From Pirellulales bacterium (GTDB lineage: Bacteria > Planctomycetota > Planctomycetia > Pirellulales > JACPPG01): 64,000 nucleotides of DNA. The position numbers and the translations under genes are program-made. Shown here piece by piece: positions 1-8,522 of this stretch; the first letter of the stretch is position 1; the number at the start of each line of letters is the position of its first letter. Under the pieces are notes generated by a model. It was not told the origin of the DNA. It saw nothing but the letters and a program-made list of their open reading frames with translations, and made no database searches. The stretch is taken from positions 1 through 64,000 of the forward strand of contig DASYDW010000077.1 in assembly GCA_036499395.1 (NCBI GenBank), read 5' to 3'.

Positions 1-518
1 GGGGTGACGTGAACCTGGTTACCACGTCGGCGAGCGGCGAGCTCCAAAATCATCCCGAGGCGCAGATCAAGCTGCCGTGGGTCAGGCGACTCCAAAACTT
101 CATTCCTTTAACAAGCCAAAGAACTTTCCGGAAGCTCAACCAGACCCACGGCGGCAGCGCCCAAACTCTTTTTCATATTCCCGTGGCCTTTCCGCGCGCG
201 CTCTTCTTCATCGCGTTTGCATTCAGTGATGAATGCAAAATGATGAATCGAAAACAGCCTTCTCTGAAATGTACCCCCTTTCCAAACGCCGTCAGTTTCC
301 AGAAGTTTCGCATTCCCGCCTATTCATCGCGCATCATTCTGCACTCTGCATTTTCCTTCCGTGCCGAAAGAATCTTGCCACAGAGTTCACCGAGGCCGCA
401 GAGAATTTCATAGACTAAAGCTCCTTCTCTTCGTGCCTTTTCGCGTTTTTCGTGGCCACCTCTCCTAGCCTTTCGGCTCATCACTCATCACTTGGCGATC
501 CGCACTTTCCCCTATTTA
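1..518. other. Intergenic region without a convincing gene
   Basis: I see no supported gene here. Short open frames exist on the plus strand but have no recognisable domain, signal peptide or ribosome binding site. The stretch is rich in short words of the kind ATGAATGCA / ATTCATC / CTGCACTCTGCAT (about 225-360) and then contains a dispersed-repeat-like block (378-456). This looks like non-coding intergenic DNA downstream of the minus-strand gene that ends at 519. Confidence 0.6.
378..456. repeat. Dispersed intergenic repeat fragment (CACAGAG.../TTCGTGCC...TTTTTCGTGG type)
   Basis: The block begins with a CCACAGAGTTCACCGAGG-type segment and ends with a CTTCGTGCCTTTTCGCG-TTTTTCGTGG-type segment. 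Sequences of this style recur between genes in many bacterial genomes; that statement is from general knowledge, and only one clear copy plus a related one at 566-607 is visible in the window. No gene or transposase is associated with it. Confidence 0.4.
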
Positions 519-2195
519 TCATTCGTCACTCTGCTTTTGCATTTGCTTCACCGCCCTCTGCCCATTTCTTCGCCCCGTGACTCCGCGCCTCCGTAGTGAA
601 AATCTTCCCCGCGCTAAACCGATCGTTCCCACGGCGGCCAAACATGCCATCACGATCGCCTCCGGCTCGGGCACCGTCGCCGCACCGTTTCCTTCGGTCG
701 ACCTCGCCAGCCAATTCGAAGAGACGAGCGCCAAGTCTTGGGCATTTACAATGCCGTCGTGATTGACGTCGGGCGGCAGATTGCTGCCCGTGGCCAGCCA
801 TGACGAGGAAACGAGCGCCAGATCCTGACCATTTACAATTGTGTCGTGGTTCGCGTCACCGGGTGTGGCCGCCTGCACCAGGCGATAGATCGAGCCGTTG
901 CCGTCGATGACGTACATCTCGCCAAATCCGTCCACACCAAATGAGTGAGGGCCACTCAGCGTGAACCCGGTGCCGGTGAAGAGTTGATCGGTGATGTCCG
1001 TAAAGTTCGTGGCCGTTGTGCCGTTGTAGTCGAGCGACAGGATTCGCCCCGTGTTGGGTGATCCGGCGGCCGTTCCCGATAGATCGCCAAAAATGTACTT
1101 ACCGTCGAGGCTAGGCACGCCCGCCCCGTGATAAATGTAGCCACCGATCACGGCCTGTCCGGAAATCGGCTGTTGCGTCGTGGGCGTATGCGGATAGTCG
1201 ATGATCGGATCGACCACGCCGGCCGGCTTCGCTCCACCTACGCCTGGCGTGGCGATTGTCCCTTCGCGCAATCGCCAGCCGTAGTTCTCGCCGCCACCCG
1301 GGTTCGTGGCCTTCTGCACATCGATCTCTTCGCGGGCGCCTTGTCCGACGTCACCGATCATCAGGTTGCCGGTTTGCGAATCGAAACTATCGCGAAACGG
1401 ATTGCGCAGACCATAGAGCCACACCTCGGGCGCTCCGCCCGTGCCATTGGCAAATGGGTTATTGGCCGGAATTGAATAATTCGGATGCTGCGCTGGCCCC
1501 GGCGTATCGACATTGATGCGCAGCATTTTTCCCAGCAGCGAGTTCGTGTCCTGGGCGTTACCCGTCGGCTCGACGTGCCCCGTTCCCTGGTCGTTGGCGT
1601 TGCCGCCGTCACCCATCGCGATGTAGAGATTGCCCGTATCGCCGGGCCGATTGCTGAAGCCGATCCAGCCGCCGTTGTGATTTGTCTGCGGCTGGTCGAT
1701 CGTCAGCACATCCGTGGCGCTGGCAGCATTAGCCACATTAGGATTCGACGAAACCTGGTACCGCTCAATATGCGTAACGCCATTACCGAACGCCCCGCCG
1801 GGCGCGGTGTAATCGACGTAGAATCGTCCATTCGTGGCGTAGTTAGGATCAAACGCCAGCCCGAGTAATCCCTGCTCGCCTCCAGTGGCGATGCCCGAGA
1901 TCTGCAGAAAGGGTGTTGAATTGATCGTGTTGTCGGCCAGGTTCAGGATCTTGATGTCGGCGGTGCCGTTCTCGCCCTGTTCAACGATGAACTCGCGCGA
2001 GGTGTCACCGGGGGCGAACGTCGCAAACAGCGGATTATCCAAACCGCTCGCCACGCGCACGACGGTTTGAGCCTGGGCCGTCGTTGCGACAACCAGCGTG
2101 GTCGTCGCGAGAGCGGCGGCAAGCGAAATGCGGATCGAAGTTTGCGCAGCGGCAAAACGCGTTCGCGATGCGAACGAAGCGAGAAGGCCGGACAT
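519..2195 (-). CDS. Secreted sorbosone/glucose dehydrogenase-like protein with dockerin-like repeats and PEP-CTERM tail
   Basis: The 558-residue protein starts with a signal peptide (hydrophobic stretch around residues 23-42, ending AQA). The body is a six-bladed propeller of the PQQ-dependent soluble glucose/sorbosone dehydrogenase family. The conserved NHNGG segment holds the histidine used as catalytic base in that family, and YGLRNPFR and GDVGQ are also present. Near residues 445-500 lie two calcium-loop repeats (GDANHDTIVNGQDLAL and PDVNHDGIVNAQDLAL), like half-dockerins. They are followed by VPEP, a hydrophobic segment and arginines: a PEP-CTERM signal for exosortase sorting. The substrate is unknown. 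The start is supported by GGAG eight bases upstream. The last ~25 residues after the arginine cluster run through a repeat-like sequence (see findings). Confidence 0.85.
   Translation of the reverse strand: MSGLLASFASRTRFAAAQTSIRISLAAALATTTLVVATTAQAQTVVRVASGLDNPLFATFAPGDTSREFIVEQGENGTADIKILNLADNTINSTPFLQISGIATGGEQGLLGLAFDPNYATNGRFYVDYTAPGGAFGNGVTHIERYQVSSNPNVANAASATDVLTIDQPQTNHNGGWIGFSNRPGDTGNLYIAMGDGGNANDQGTGHVEPTGNAQDTNSLLGKMLRINVDTPGPAQHPNYSIPANNPFANGTGGAPEVWLYGLRNPFRDSFDSQTGNLMIGDVGQGAREEIDVQKATNPGGGENYGWRLREGTIATPGVGGAKPAGVVDPIIDYPHTPTTQQPISGQAVIGGYIYHGAGVPSLDGKYIFGDLSGTAAGSPNTGRILSLDYNGTTATNFTDITDQLFTGTGFTLSGPHSFGVDGFGEMYVIDGNGSIYRLVQAATPGDANHDTIVNGQDLALVSSSWLATGSNLPPDVNHDGIVNAQDLALVSSNWLARSTEGNGAATVPEPEAIVMACLAAVGTIGLARGRFSLRRRGVTGRRNGQRAVKQMQKQSDE
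566..607. repeat. Dispersed repeat-like segment overlapping the 3' end of the dehydrogenase gene
   Basis: The plus strand reads CTTCGCCCCGTGACTCCGCG and continues CCTCCGTAGTGAAAATCTTC. In one minus frame this encodes FTTEARSHGAKKW, which resembles the TEARRHGE-type peptide that intergenic repeats produce in many genomes. It lies inside the reading frame of the dehydrogenase gene, beyond its PEP-CTERM signal. The repeat family assignment is from memory, not from a search. Confidence 0.4.
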
Positions 2196-2463
2196 AATCG
2201 TGCTCCAAGAGTCTGACGCGCCCCTGCACGCAATCGAAATTACGGTCCCTTCTCTGCTGGACCGCGGCCGTGAACCGCAAATCTTGCGCCGGCTGCTGGT
2301 CCGACCCCTGGCACGCCGATCGTACCGCGCGCTTCCGAAAAGTGCTCGCCATCGGCGCGCGGAATCTCACGTAAAAAGTTACGACCGAGCGCAAAGGGTT
2401 GGAAAACGTGAAGCGGGCATTCGCGGTAAAACGCGAGAAATAGGCGCGTGACCAGGCGCCTCG

Positions 2464-5400
2464 TTACCGCAAGATGGACGGCATCGCCTTGCGCATCCGC
2501 TCCATTAGACCAGGCTTCATCTCCGCGTCCGGCGGCGGAGGCTCGACGTGCTTCGGCGCGTGGCGCTGGCGGGCTGCAACAGGATCGGAAGTCACCGGCA
2601 CATTGGCCACCAGGAACCGCGGCCAATAACCCTCCAACAGTCGCAAACAATCGCCCAGTTGCCGGCTCTCGAGCGTATAGCTGGCCACGGTGATCATCTT
2701 CTTCATCTCGCGAAACTCTTGATCGTCGAACTCGCGCAGCTCGACGTCGTCGATCCACACCTCGCCAGGACCAGTCAGATCGAAACGCACGCTCAGGTCT
2801 GATAACTGCTCGGTCGGTAGATCGCGAACCTCGAACAGAAACTGCGTCCACTCCGAACCGATGGCCTGCGCCGTGCCTGACCCGACCGGGGCATAACGAT
2901 AATAGTCCTGCCCCTTCCAGCGCGCACTTACGGCCAGTCGCAACGGCGGTTGCTGATTGGGATCGGCAACGCGCAGCCATGCCAGGACAGACAAGTGGCC
3001 GCTCGACAACGGCACAAACGGCGCACTGACCAGCGAGGCGGCCGTTTGCCCGCTGGCGAAGTGCAGGCTTTGCTCGCCCGACTTCTTTTGCTCGGCGTCG
3101 AACTCGGCCTTTGCGTCTGCTTGCTCACGCAGAATCCAGCCCGGTAGATGATTCTCAACGGTCGGCGGCTGTTCGAAGCCGGGATTCAAAAGCATCTTGC
3201 GAGCCGTCGGCTGTTGCAACGCCGAGACGCGCTCGCCTAGCTCGCGAATGCGCAGATACAACTCGTTCTCGACGTCCTGGGCAAATGAGACCTGCGGATT
3301 CAATAGATTCACATCCGCCGCCGAGAATCGTCCGGCCAATAGCTCGTACGGCTCCAGATCCACGACCCAATTCTGATGGGCGCCGGCCGCAGTCGGGGCG
3401 GGCAGCTTGCGCGTCTTACCGAAGCGCGTCAGCTCGCAGGACGCCGGCGATTCGACCTCGACCACGACACGCGTCTGCCAAGGAGAATCGTTTGTGAAGT
3501 AGATGTACGTTCCCTGCTCGCTCGAGTAATGGCGGATCGTTACTGGCTGCTGCACGCCAGGCACCGTCTCGAAGGCTGCGGCCGGCAACTCGCGATAGGT
3601 CGCCACCAGGTCCGCCAGAGACTCTTCGGCCCCCATCGGCAACAGCCATCCGCCGTCCACGAGCGCGTCGGCATCGAGCGTCGCGATCGCGTGAATGAAT
3701 CGTTGCCGATTTGCGGCGCCGGCCGGCGAGGGCTGCGCCACCAGCAACGTTTGCGCTCCCTTGAACGGACTCTTTGCATCGAACGACGGCAACCGAAGTT
3801 GTTGCGGCTCGTGGAAGAAGAGGGCCGCCGTGGCACGCCCTGCCGCTGCGCGGTCGAGCTCGACCGATTGATTCAATTCAACCCCCACCCCCTGCTCGGA
3901 CAGCATGTTCAGCGGCTCGATCCATTGCGGCCGGGCCAGCACGACGTTGTCGCTTTCCTGATACAGCTTCGGGTCGATGCCCAAGGACATGAGCACCCCT
4001 TCGACGCTGGTGTGCGATCGCAAGCTGGGGCGCAACGCCTGTTGGATGTCGGGGCGGTCGAATAGATGTGCCCCGGCGAGGTAAAGCCTGCCCGGTGCCT
4101 CTTTCCCGCGCACCAGCTCCGCCTGCATGTGCCGGTGCAATTGGTGCAATGCCTGGCAGCGCCATTCCAGCCACTGCACGCGATAATCACTGGCAATCAG
4201 CCGCACCCGCGTGGCATGATCCAAGCGAGCAAGCGGCTCGAGCCCTCGCTCGCGTACGAATCGATCGACCGTCTGTTCGTCATAGCACCAGTCGGCGCCC
4301 GGCAACTGCGCATAGCCGTCGGCAGCCAGCTGTATTGCCAGGCCCGAGAAGGCCGGGTGATGCTGATAGCGTTCGCACAGTTCGCGAACCACGGCCACCA
4401 TTTCGTCCTGCACGCGGACGTGCAGCGGATTGTAATAGGGGGCCAATCCCTTGCGCGCACCATGTACGCTCAACCAGTCGTGCCCCTCGGCATCGACCGG
4501 CACAATGCCTTCGCCACCAGCGACGCGCGCGCGGCGGGCCTCTTCCAGCGCCGGCAGCGGAGCGGCAAATTGCAGAGAAGGGATGAGTTGCATCCCTTCG
4601 CGATCGAACAGGCGAAACAGCAGTTCCAGAACGTCTTTGCGATACGGGTCCTGTCCCGAGACGAAATACGATCCCGTGTCGTAACGGGGCGTAGGCTCGA
4701 GCAATCGGCTGGGATAAATCGTGCTGCCGTCGGCCAGTACCGACATGACCAGTCCGTTGTAGCCGACGTATTGCAGATACTCGACCAGGCGTGTGGCCCC
4801 CTCGTAATAGGTCACCCAATCATCGAGTCCGCGATCGCTCCACTCGTCGTAGGCTTCGTTGGCCGAGAAGTTCTCGGGAAACAACGGCCGGTCGTAGTAA
4901 GCGGCCAACAGCCGGCTGCCGGCAGGTTGGCTTGCCGGGAACGCACTCGGCAAAAACGCAGGCCGACTCACATCGCGCCCCAGGTTCGAAACGCCAGCCC
5001 CGCGCGGACCGATCACGCGCACCTTGCCGAAAGTCGAACGCGCGCCCTCGCGCTGATTCGTGACCAACAGCAGGGGCGTCCGGGTCCGCGGCCAAAAAAC
5101 GATGCGATGCTTTGCCAGCCGCGGCTCGCTGCCAACGGCGTCGTCCGGCACGTAAACGCCCGTATCAAGTCCGATGGGTGTCATCCGCCCGGCGGCATTC
5201 GGCTCGACAATGCTGACGCCCATCGTTTGCGGTACGTCGGTCGGATATTCCACCTCGACGACGTGCGGCTGACCAGGCTTAGCGATCGGCAAGGGATACG
5301 CTTCCCAACTGACGTTTGGCTCGCGTCCACCCGGCCCCAGTTGAATCAGCGGTCCCAGCGAGTGCTGCCAAGGCGTGGCATCGCCATTGCCCAACGGGCC

Positions 5401-6411
5401 ACGGCGCAAACCAGGAATCAGGGGGACGTTCGCCAACCGCTCCCACCACGGGGGACTGGCCGGATCGAGTTCGAACAGCGTGTCCGCGACAGCCGGCAGC
5501 GGTGCAGCGCCGGCCGGAACCGGACGTTCCTTGGCCAGCACGACGACCTGCACCTTGCGCTCGTCGACCGTTTGCTTCCAACCCAGCCGATTCTGCAGCG
5601 CGCGGCGATGCATTACGATTCGCAAATCGTACACGCCCTCGGCCTCGGGCATCTTGACCGACAAAATCGTCGGCTCGCTGGCCGAGCCATCCGGGGTCAA
5701 CGTAATTTCGCGCTCGTTACTCCACAGCGGTTCGCGCGACGTTCGCGCACCGAACAGTTGCGCTACCATCAGGACGCGGCCACCGGCGGCCGGCCCCAGC
5801 ATATGCGGTCGCACCTCGATCTCGGCGACTTCACCTCCGGCGAAAATTACCGAGTCGCGCGCCAGCTTCACGTGTACGCGATCGCCGGGCACACGCCGAA
5901 TCAACAGCCGGCTGCCCAACGCATCGAGCGCGTGCGAAAACGATTCTTGCGCGACTTGCGCAAGTGGGACTTCGATGTCCGTGGCTGCCGCATCCGCGGC
6001 TCCCGTAAGATTGACGCGCAGTTTTCCCGTCAGGGGCGCAAACACGTCGACGTCGACGCCGTCGTAAGCGCGGCCGCTGCGCGGTTGAATCTGCAGCGTG
6101 TGATCCGTAACCCACATCGAAGCCGGTTCATCGGCCTCGATCCCCAACGGGTGCGGCGCGGCGAGTGTTCCTTCGTCGACCGAAACGGTTCCTCGCCAGG
6201 CCTGCTCGCGCCCTCCGCCCCATTCCAGCCGCAAGCGCATCGTAGGCTCGTCCGCCAGCGCAGCCACAGGAAGCAACCAAGCCAGAAGGGCGAATGCCCT
6301 GAAGAAATGCCGCGCGAGTGTTTGCGGCCTGCGAACAGGCGCAGCGCGATCACTCGGCGAGGGCGCAGCCGCCGCCGCAAACGCTGCCGTCGGACTTCCT
6401 TGTCCGATCAT
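2464..6411 (-). CDS. Very large secreted protein with a central TIM-barrel glycosidase-like region
   Basis: An upstream in-frame ATG at 6618 exists, but the ATG at 6411 gives a plausible export signal (hydrophobic residues about 38-53, ALA cleavage site), so I place the start there (1,315 residues). The N-terminal third is beta-rich. Around residues 560-900 the protein reads like a glycoside-hydrolase-type barrel: DRPLFPENFSANEAYDEW, then VGYNGLVMSVLADGSTIYPS, then FDREGMQLIPSLQFAAP. That pattern resembles the family-10-like hydrolase group found in planctomycetes. A later NPGFEQPP...LPGW segment resembles a carbohydrate-binding jelly roll. The enzyme class is inferred and the substrate unknown. 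A long open frame on the opposite strand (4066-6468) is a codon-bias shadow. Confidence 0.7.
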   Translation of the reverse strand: MIGQGSPTAAFAAAAAPSPSDRAAPVRRPQTLARHFFRAFALLAWLLPVAALADEPTMRLRLEWGGGREQAWRGTVSVDEGTLAAPHPLGIEADEPASMWVTDHTLQIQPRSGRAYDGVDVDVFAPLTGKLRVNLTGAADAAATDIEVPLAQVAQESFSHALDALGSRLLIRRVPGDRVHVKLARDSVIFAGGEVAEIEVRPHMLGPAAGGRVLMVAQLFGARTSREPLWSNEREITLTPDGSASEPTILSVKMPEAEGVYDLRIVMHRRALQNRLGWKQTVDERKVQVVVLAKERPVPAGAAPLPAVADTLFELDPASPPWWERLANVPLIPGLRRGPLGNGDATPWQHSLGPLIQLGPGGREPNVSWEAYPLPIAKPGQPHVVEVEYPTDVPQTMGVSIVEPNAAGRMTPIGLDTGVYVPDDAVGSEPRLAKHRIVFWPRTRTPLLLVTNQREGARSTFGKVRVIGPRGAGVSNLGRDVSRPAFLPSAFPASQPAGSRLLAAYYDRPLFPENFSANEAYDEWSDRGLDDWVTYYEGATRLVEYLQYVGYNGLVMSVLADGSTIYPSRLLEPTPRYDTGSYFVSGQDPYRKDVLELLFRLFDREGMQLIPSLQFAAPLPALEEARRARVAGGEGIVPVDAEGHDWLSVHGARKGLAPYYNPLHVRVQDEMVAVVRELCERYQHHPAFSGLAIQLAADGYAQLPGADWCYDEQTVDRFVRERGLEPLARLDHATRVRLIASDYRVQWLEWRCQALHQLHRHMQAELVRGKEAPGRLYLAGAHLFDRPDIQQALRPSLRSHTSVEGVLMSLGIDPKLYQESDNVVLARPQWIEPLNMLSEQGVGVELNQSVELDRAAAGRATAALFFHEPQQLRLPSFDAKSPFKGAQTLLVAQPSPAGAANRQRFIHAIATLDADALVDGGWLLPMGAEESLADLVATYRELPAAAFETVPGVQQPVTIRHYSSEQGTYIYFTNDSPWQTRVVVEVESPASCELTRFGKTRKLPAPTAAGAHQNWVVDLEPYELLAGRFSAADVNLLNPQVSFAQDVENELYLRIRELGERVSALQQPTARKMLLNPGFEQPPTVENHLPGWILREQADAKAEFDAEQKKSGEQSLHFASGQTAASLVSAPFVPLSSGHLSVLAWLRVADPNQQPPLRLAVSARWKGQDYYRYAPVGSGTAQAIGSEWTQFLFEVRDLPTEQLSDLSVRFDLTGPGEVWIDDVELREFDDQEFREMKKMITVASYTLESRQLGDCLRLLEGYWPRFLVANVPVTSDPVAARQRHAPKHVEPPPPDAEMKPGLMERMRKAMPSILR

Positions 6412-6774
6412 TGTGGATCCGAAACAAACTTCGACGCTGCGCCACGGACAGACCGCAAGCGCAAGTAATCGCCGCTGATGTGTGTCGCTTATGTCCCTGA
6501 CGAGCCCGCACTCCTGGCCGTGCCACCGACCGACGCAGCGCGTCGTAAGTGGCGAGGTGGCAAAGGGTAATCGCGCTCGGAAGGGGACGGCGATTATAGT
6601 GACGCCGGTAAACGTCACCTATCCCATCTTGTCGGCACTTTTGCGCGCCAACACAACTTGAGCAATTGCTCGGCCACGACGGGCCGTCACGGGCATGCTA
6701 GCGATTCCCGGATCTCGATCGGGCGAGTCCGTGCAAATCCCGATAGTGCATGACCTTCGCCATGCCAGCACGCG

Positions 6775-8019
6775 TTATTCCATGCCGAGAACCAGCACGT
6801 CTGCTAGCGGTCTTTGCGCGACCGATTGGGACGAATCCGATCCACTATCCAAAACTTCGGTGAGCAGTTCCAGAACCTCGGGGCAGCGATCGGCAACATC
6901 GTTCACCTCGATATGGTCGTCCGGCTTTACGTACAACTCAGCCTGCAACTCGCGATGGTTCCCGACTACGGGGGGCGCGTAATTCCCGACGCGCAGGTAC
7001 CAAGCCGGCGTGCGCAAGGCCCGCTCGCCATCGCGCCCAGCGACAAATGCCCGATCGTGTACCGCGGTCGCCTCGCCGCGCAGGATGGGTAGCAAGCTCG
7101 CGCCTTCCGACAGCCGTTCGCCGATCGGCAGCCCCAAAGCATCGAGCAAGGTCGGCCTCAGGTCCGCCGGCTGAACCAGCGCCGGACTACGGTCGTTCGC
7201 GCCAAAGCTGGCCGGAAGCCGAATCATCCAGGGCACGTGGACCAGCTCGGCATACAGCGCATCGTCGACCGCCCCCACGCGCCGATGCTCCCCCAGCGGG
7301 AAGCCGCGTGCCGACAGAAGCGACAGCAATGTTCGGTCGGCCAGCGACGAAGGCTCCAATTCGTCCAGCAATACCCCCAGGCACAAATCCAACAACGAAA
7401 TCTGCCCCGAGTAGGCCTGCGTCACGGCTAGCAGTTCGTCCGGATCGTAACCCTCGGGCAACCGTCGTGCGGGAACGTCGGCCGCGAGCGGAACGACCGG
7501 TTCATCTTCCTCGGCGAACCGCTGCCGCAACGCCAGCGGCGCATCCCAACTGAAACCCAGGCTGCCACAATGGACCCACAAGCAGAATGGCTCAGGTGCA
7601 TCTTCGAGCCATGACCCCACAACGGCAAACAACTTTGCCAGGTTCGTGTGCTCGATATCCTCGGCCGGCTGCGAGCTGCGCTGCACATCGACCGGAATGA
7701 CTTCGTCGAACTCGGCTGCCCACGGCCCCGCGGCCACCACGGAATCGTCCGAGATCAGGGCCGTCGACATCCCGCTGGCACGCAGGGCGCCAATCAAAGA
7801 TGGCCCGGCCGCTGCCGTCGTTGCTCCGCCCGCGGCCACCCCGAGCGCGGTCAGATGGCGGTACTGCTGCGCGAGGTCAGGCGAATGGATGAGCGCCTGA
7901 TCGAAGACAAAGCTATCCGCGGACAGCCGATCAAAGCTGGAAGTGCCGATCCACGAGTTTCCGTAACATCCCAGGTAGCCAACGTGCAGCCGATCGATCA
8001 CGAGGCTGATAATATTCAT
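6775..8019 (-). CDS. Degenerate sulfatase-family (alkaline phosphatase superfamily) protein
   Basis: The ATG at 8019 begins MNIISLVIDRLHVGYLGCYG, matching the N-terminal metal-binding strand of sulfatases. The longer frame from 8085 adds 22 residues with no family resemblance. The fold continues with FDRLSADSFVFDQA. The family next has a C/S-x-P-x-R motif whose cysteine or serine becomes formylglycine; here the stretch is SPDLAQQYR. The usual TSDHG metal-binding segment is LLSARG, although GEH is kept. The protein therefore has the fold but lacks the residue needed for sulfatase chemistry. No export signal is visible from this start. It lies just upstream of the large secreted protein in the same orientation (about 360 bases apart). 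Confidence 0.75.
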   Translation of the reverse strand: MNIISLVIDRLHVGYLGCYGNSWIGTSSFDRLSADSFVFDQALIHSPDLAQQYRHLTALGVAAGGATTAAAGPSLIGALRASGMSTALISDDSVVAAGPWAAEFDEVIPVDVQRSSQPAEDIEHTNLAKLFAVVGSWLEDAPEPFCLWVHCGSLGFSWDAPLALRQRFAEEDEPVVPLAADVPARRLPEGYDPDELLAVTQAYSGQISLLDLCLGVLLDELEPSSLADRTLLSLLSARGFPLGEHRRVGAVDDALYAELVHVPWMIRLPASFGANDRSPALVQPADLRPTLLDALGLPIGERLSEGASLLPILRGEATAVHDRAFVAGRDGERALRTPAWYLRVGNYAPPVVGNHRELQAELYVKPDDHIEVNDVADRCPEVLELLTEVLDSGSDSSQSVAQRPLADVLVLGME

Positions 8020-8522
8020 GCGCGCCGGCGGAAATTGGTTCGGAAACAGACGCCGTGATTCTACTGAGAATCCGGGGCTGAACATACCGCCGCCCGGGGC
8101 GGAGTCCGGAGAACTGTAAAGTTGAGAAATTGCGCCTCGGCTTCTGTGGCTAGCCTCTTCGAGGCCGGGACCGCATGGTGGCGGTCCGGGGTCGCAGACC
8201 CCCGGCTACAGACTTCGCAGTTCTCCTGGTGGCGGAGTCCATCGGCCGCCAAATTGTTACTCGCACCGTTTGCTTCTCCGGTTCATCGTATGCTGCCTGG
8301 TGACCGGCGTTGCTTTCGGCCACCTCCCCTTTAATACTTGCAGTCCCTGGCCCAGGCGGATTGGCACTGGCGGTTGGCACAGTCGGTTAACACTGGGGAG
8401 CAGCCGGTCGTCTCTTGGTTGCCCCTTTTGCAACGCGATCATGGTTCGGCGGTACTGCGCAATCAGCATTGTGCGATACTTTGCCCAACCCGTCCTTCGA
8501 AGTCGGAATATCGGAAACATCT
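8020..8522. other. Intergenic region between divergent genes, with a hairpin
   Basis: I see no gene in this stretch between the degenerate sulfatase (minus) and the histidine kinase (plus). It contains GC-rich inverted repeats: GCCTC-TTC-GAGGC near 8153-8165, and CCGGGGTC-GCA-GACCCCCGG at 8186-8205 followed by CTACAGACT. The latter resembles the hairpin at 45791-45805, which is also followed by CTACAGA, so both may belong to one intergenic repeat family. Confidence 0.5.
8186..8205. repeat. Intergenic hairpin, GGGGTC-GCA-GACCCC type followed by CTACAGA
   Basis: An eight-base stem with a three-base loop, followed by GGCTACAGAC. A second hairpin with a different stem but the same three-base loop size and a similar AGCTACAGA tail occurs at 45791-45805. 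I infer a dispersed intergenic element; two copies in one window is weak support. Confidence 0.35.

Noticed and set aside
1..413. 134-residue frame at the left edge
   Set aside because: No ribosome binding site or domain; it overlaps repeat-like intergenic DNA.
4066..6468. An 800-codon open frame on the plus strand
   Set aside because: It is antisense to the large secreted protein, has no signal or domain, and is explained by GC-rich codon bias in the real gene.
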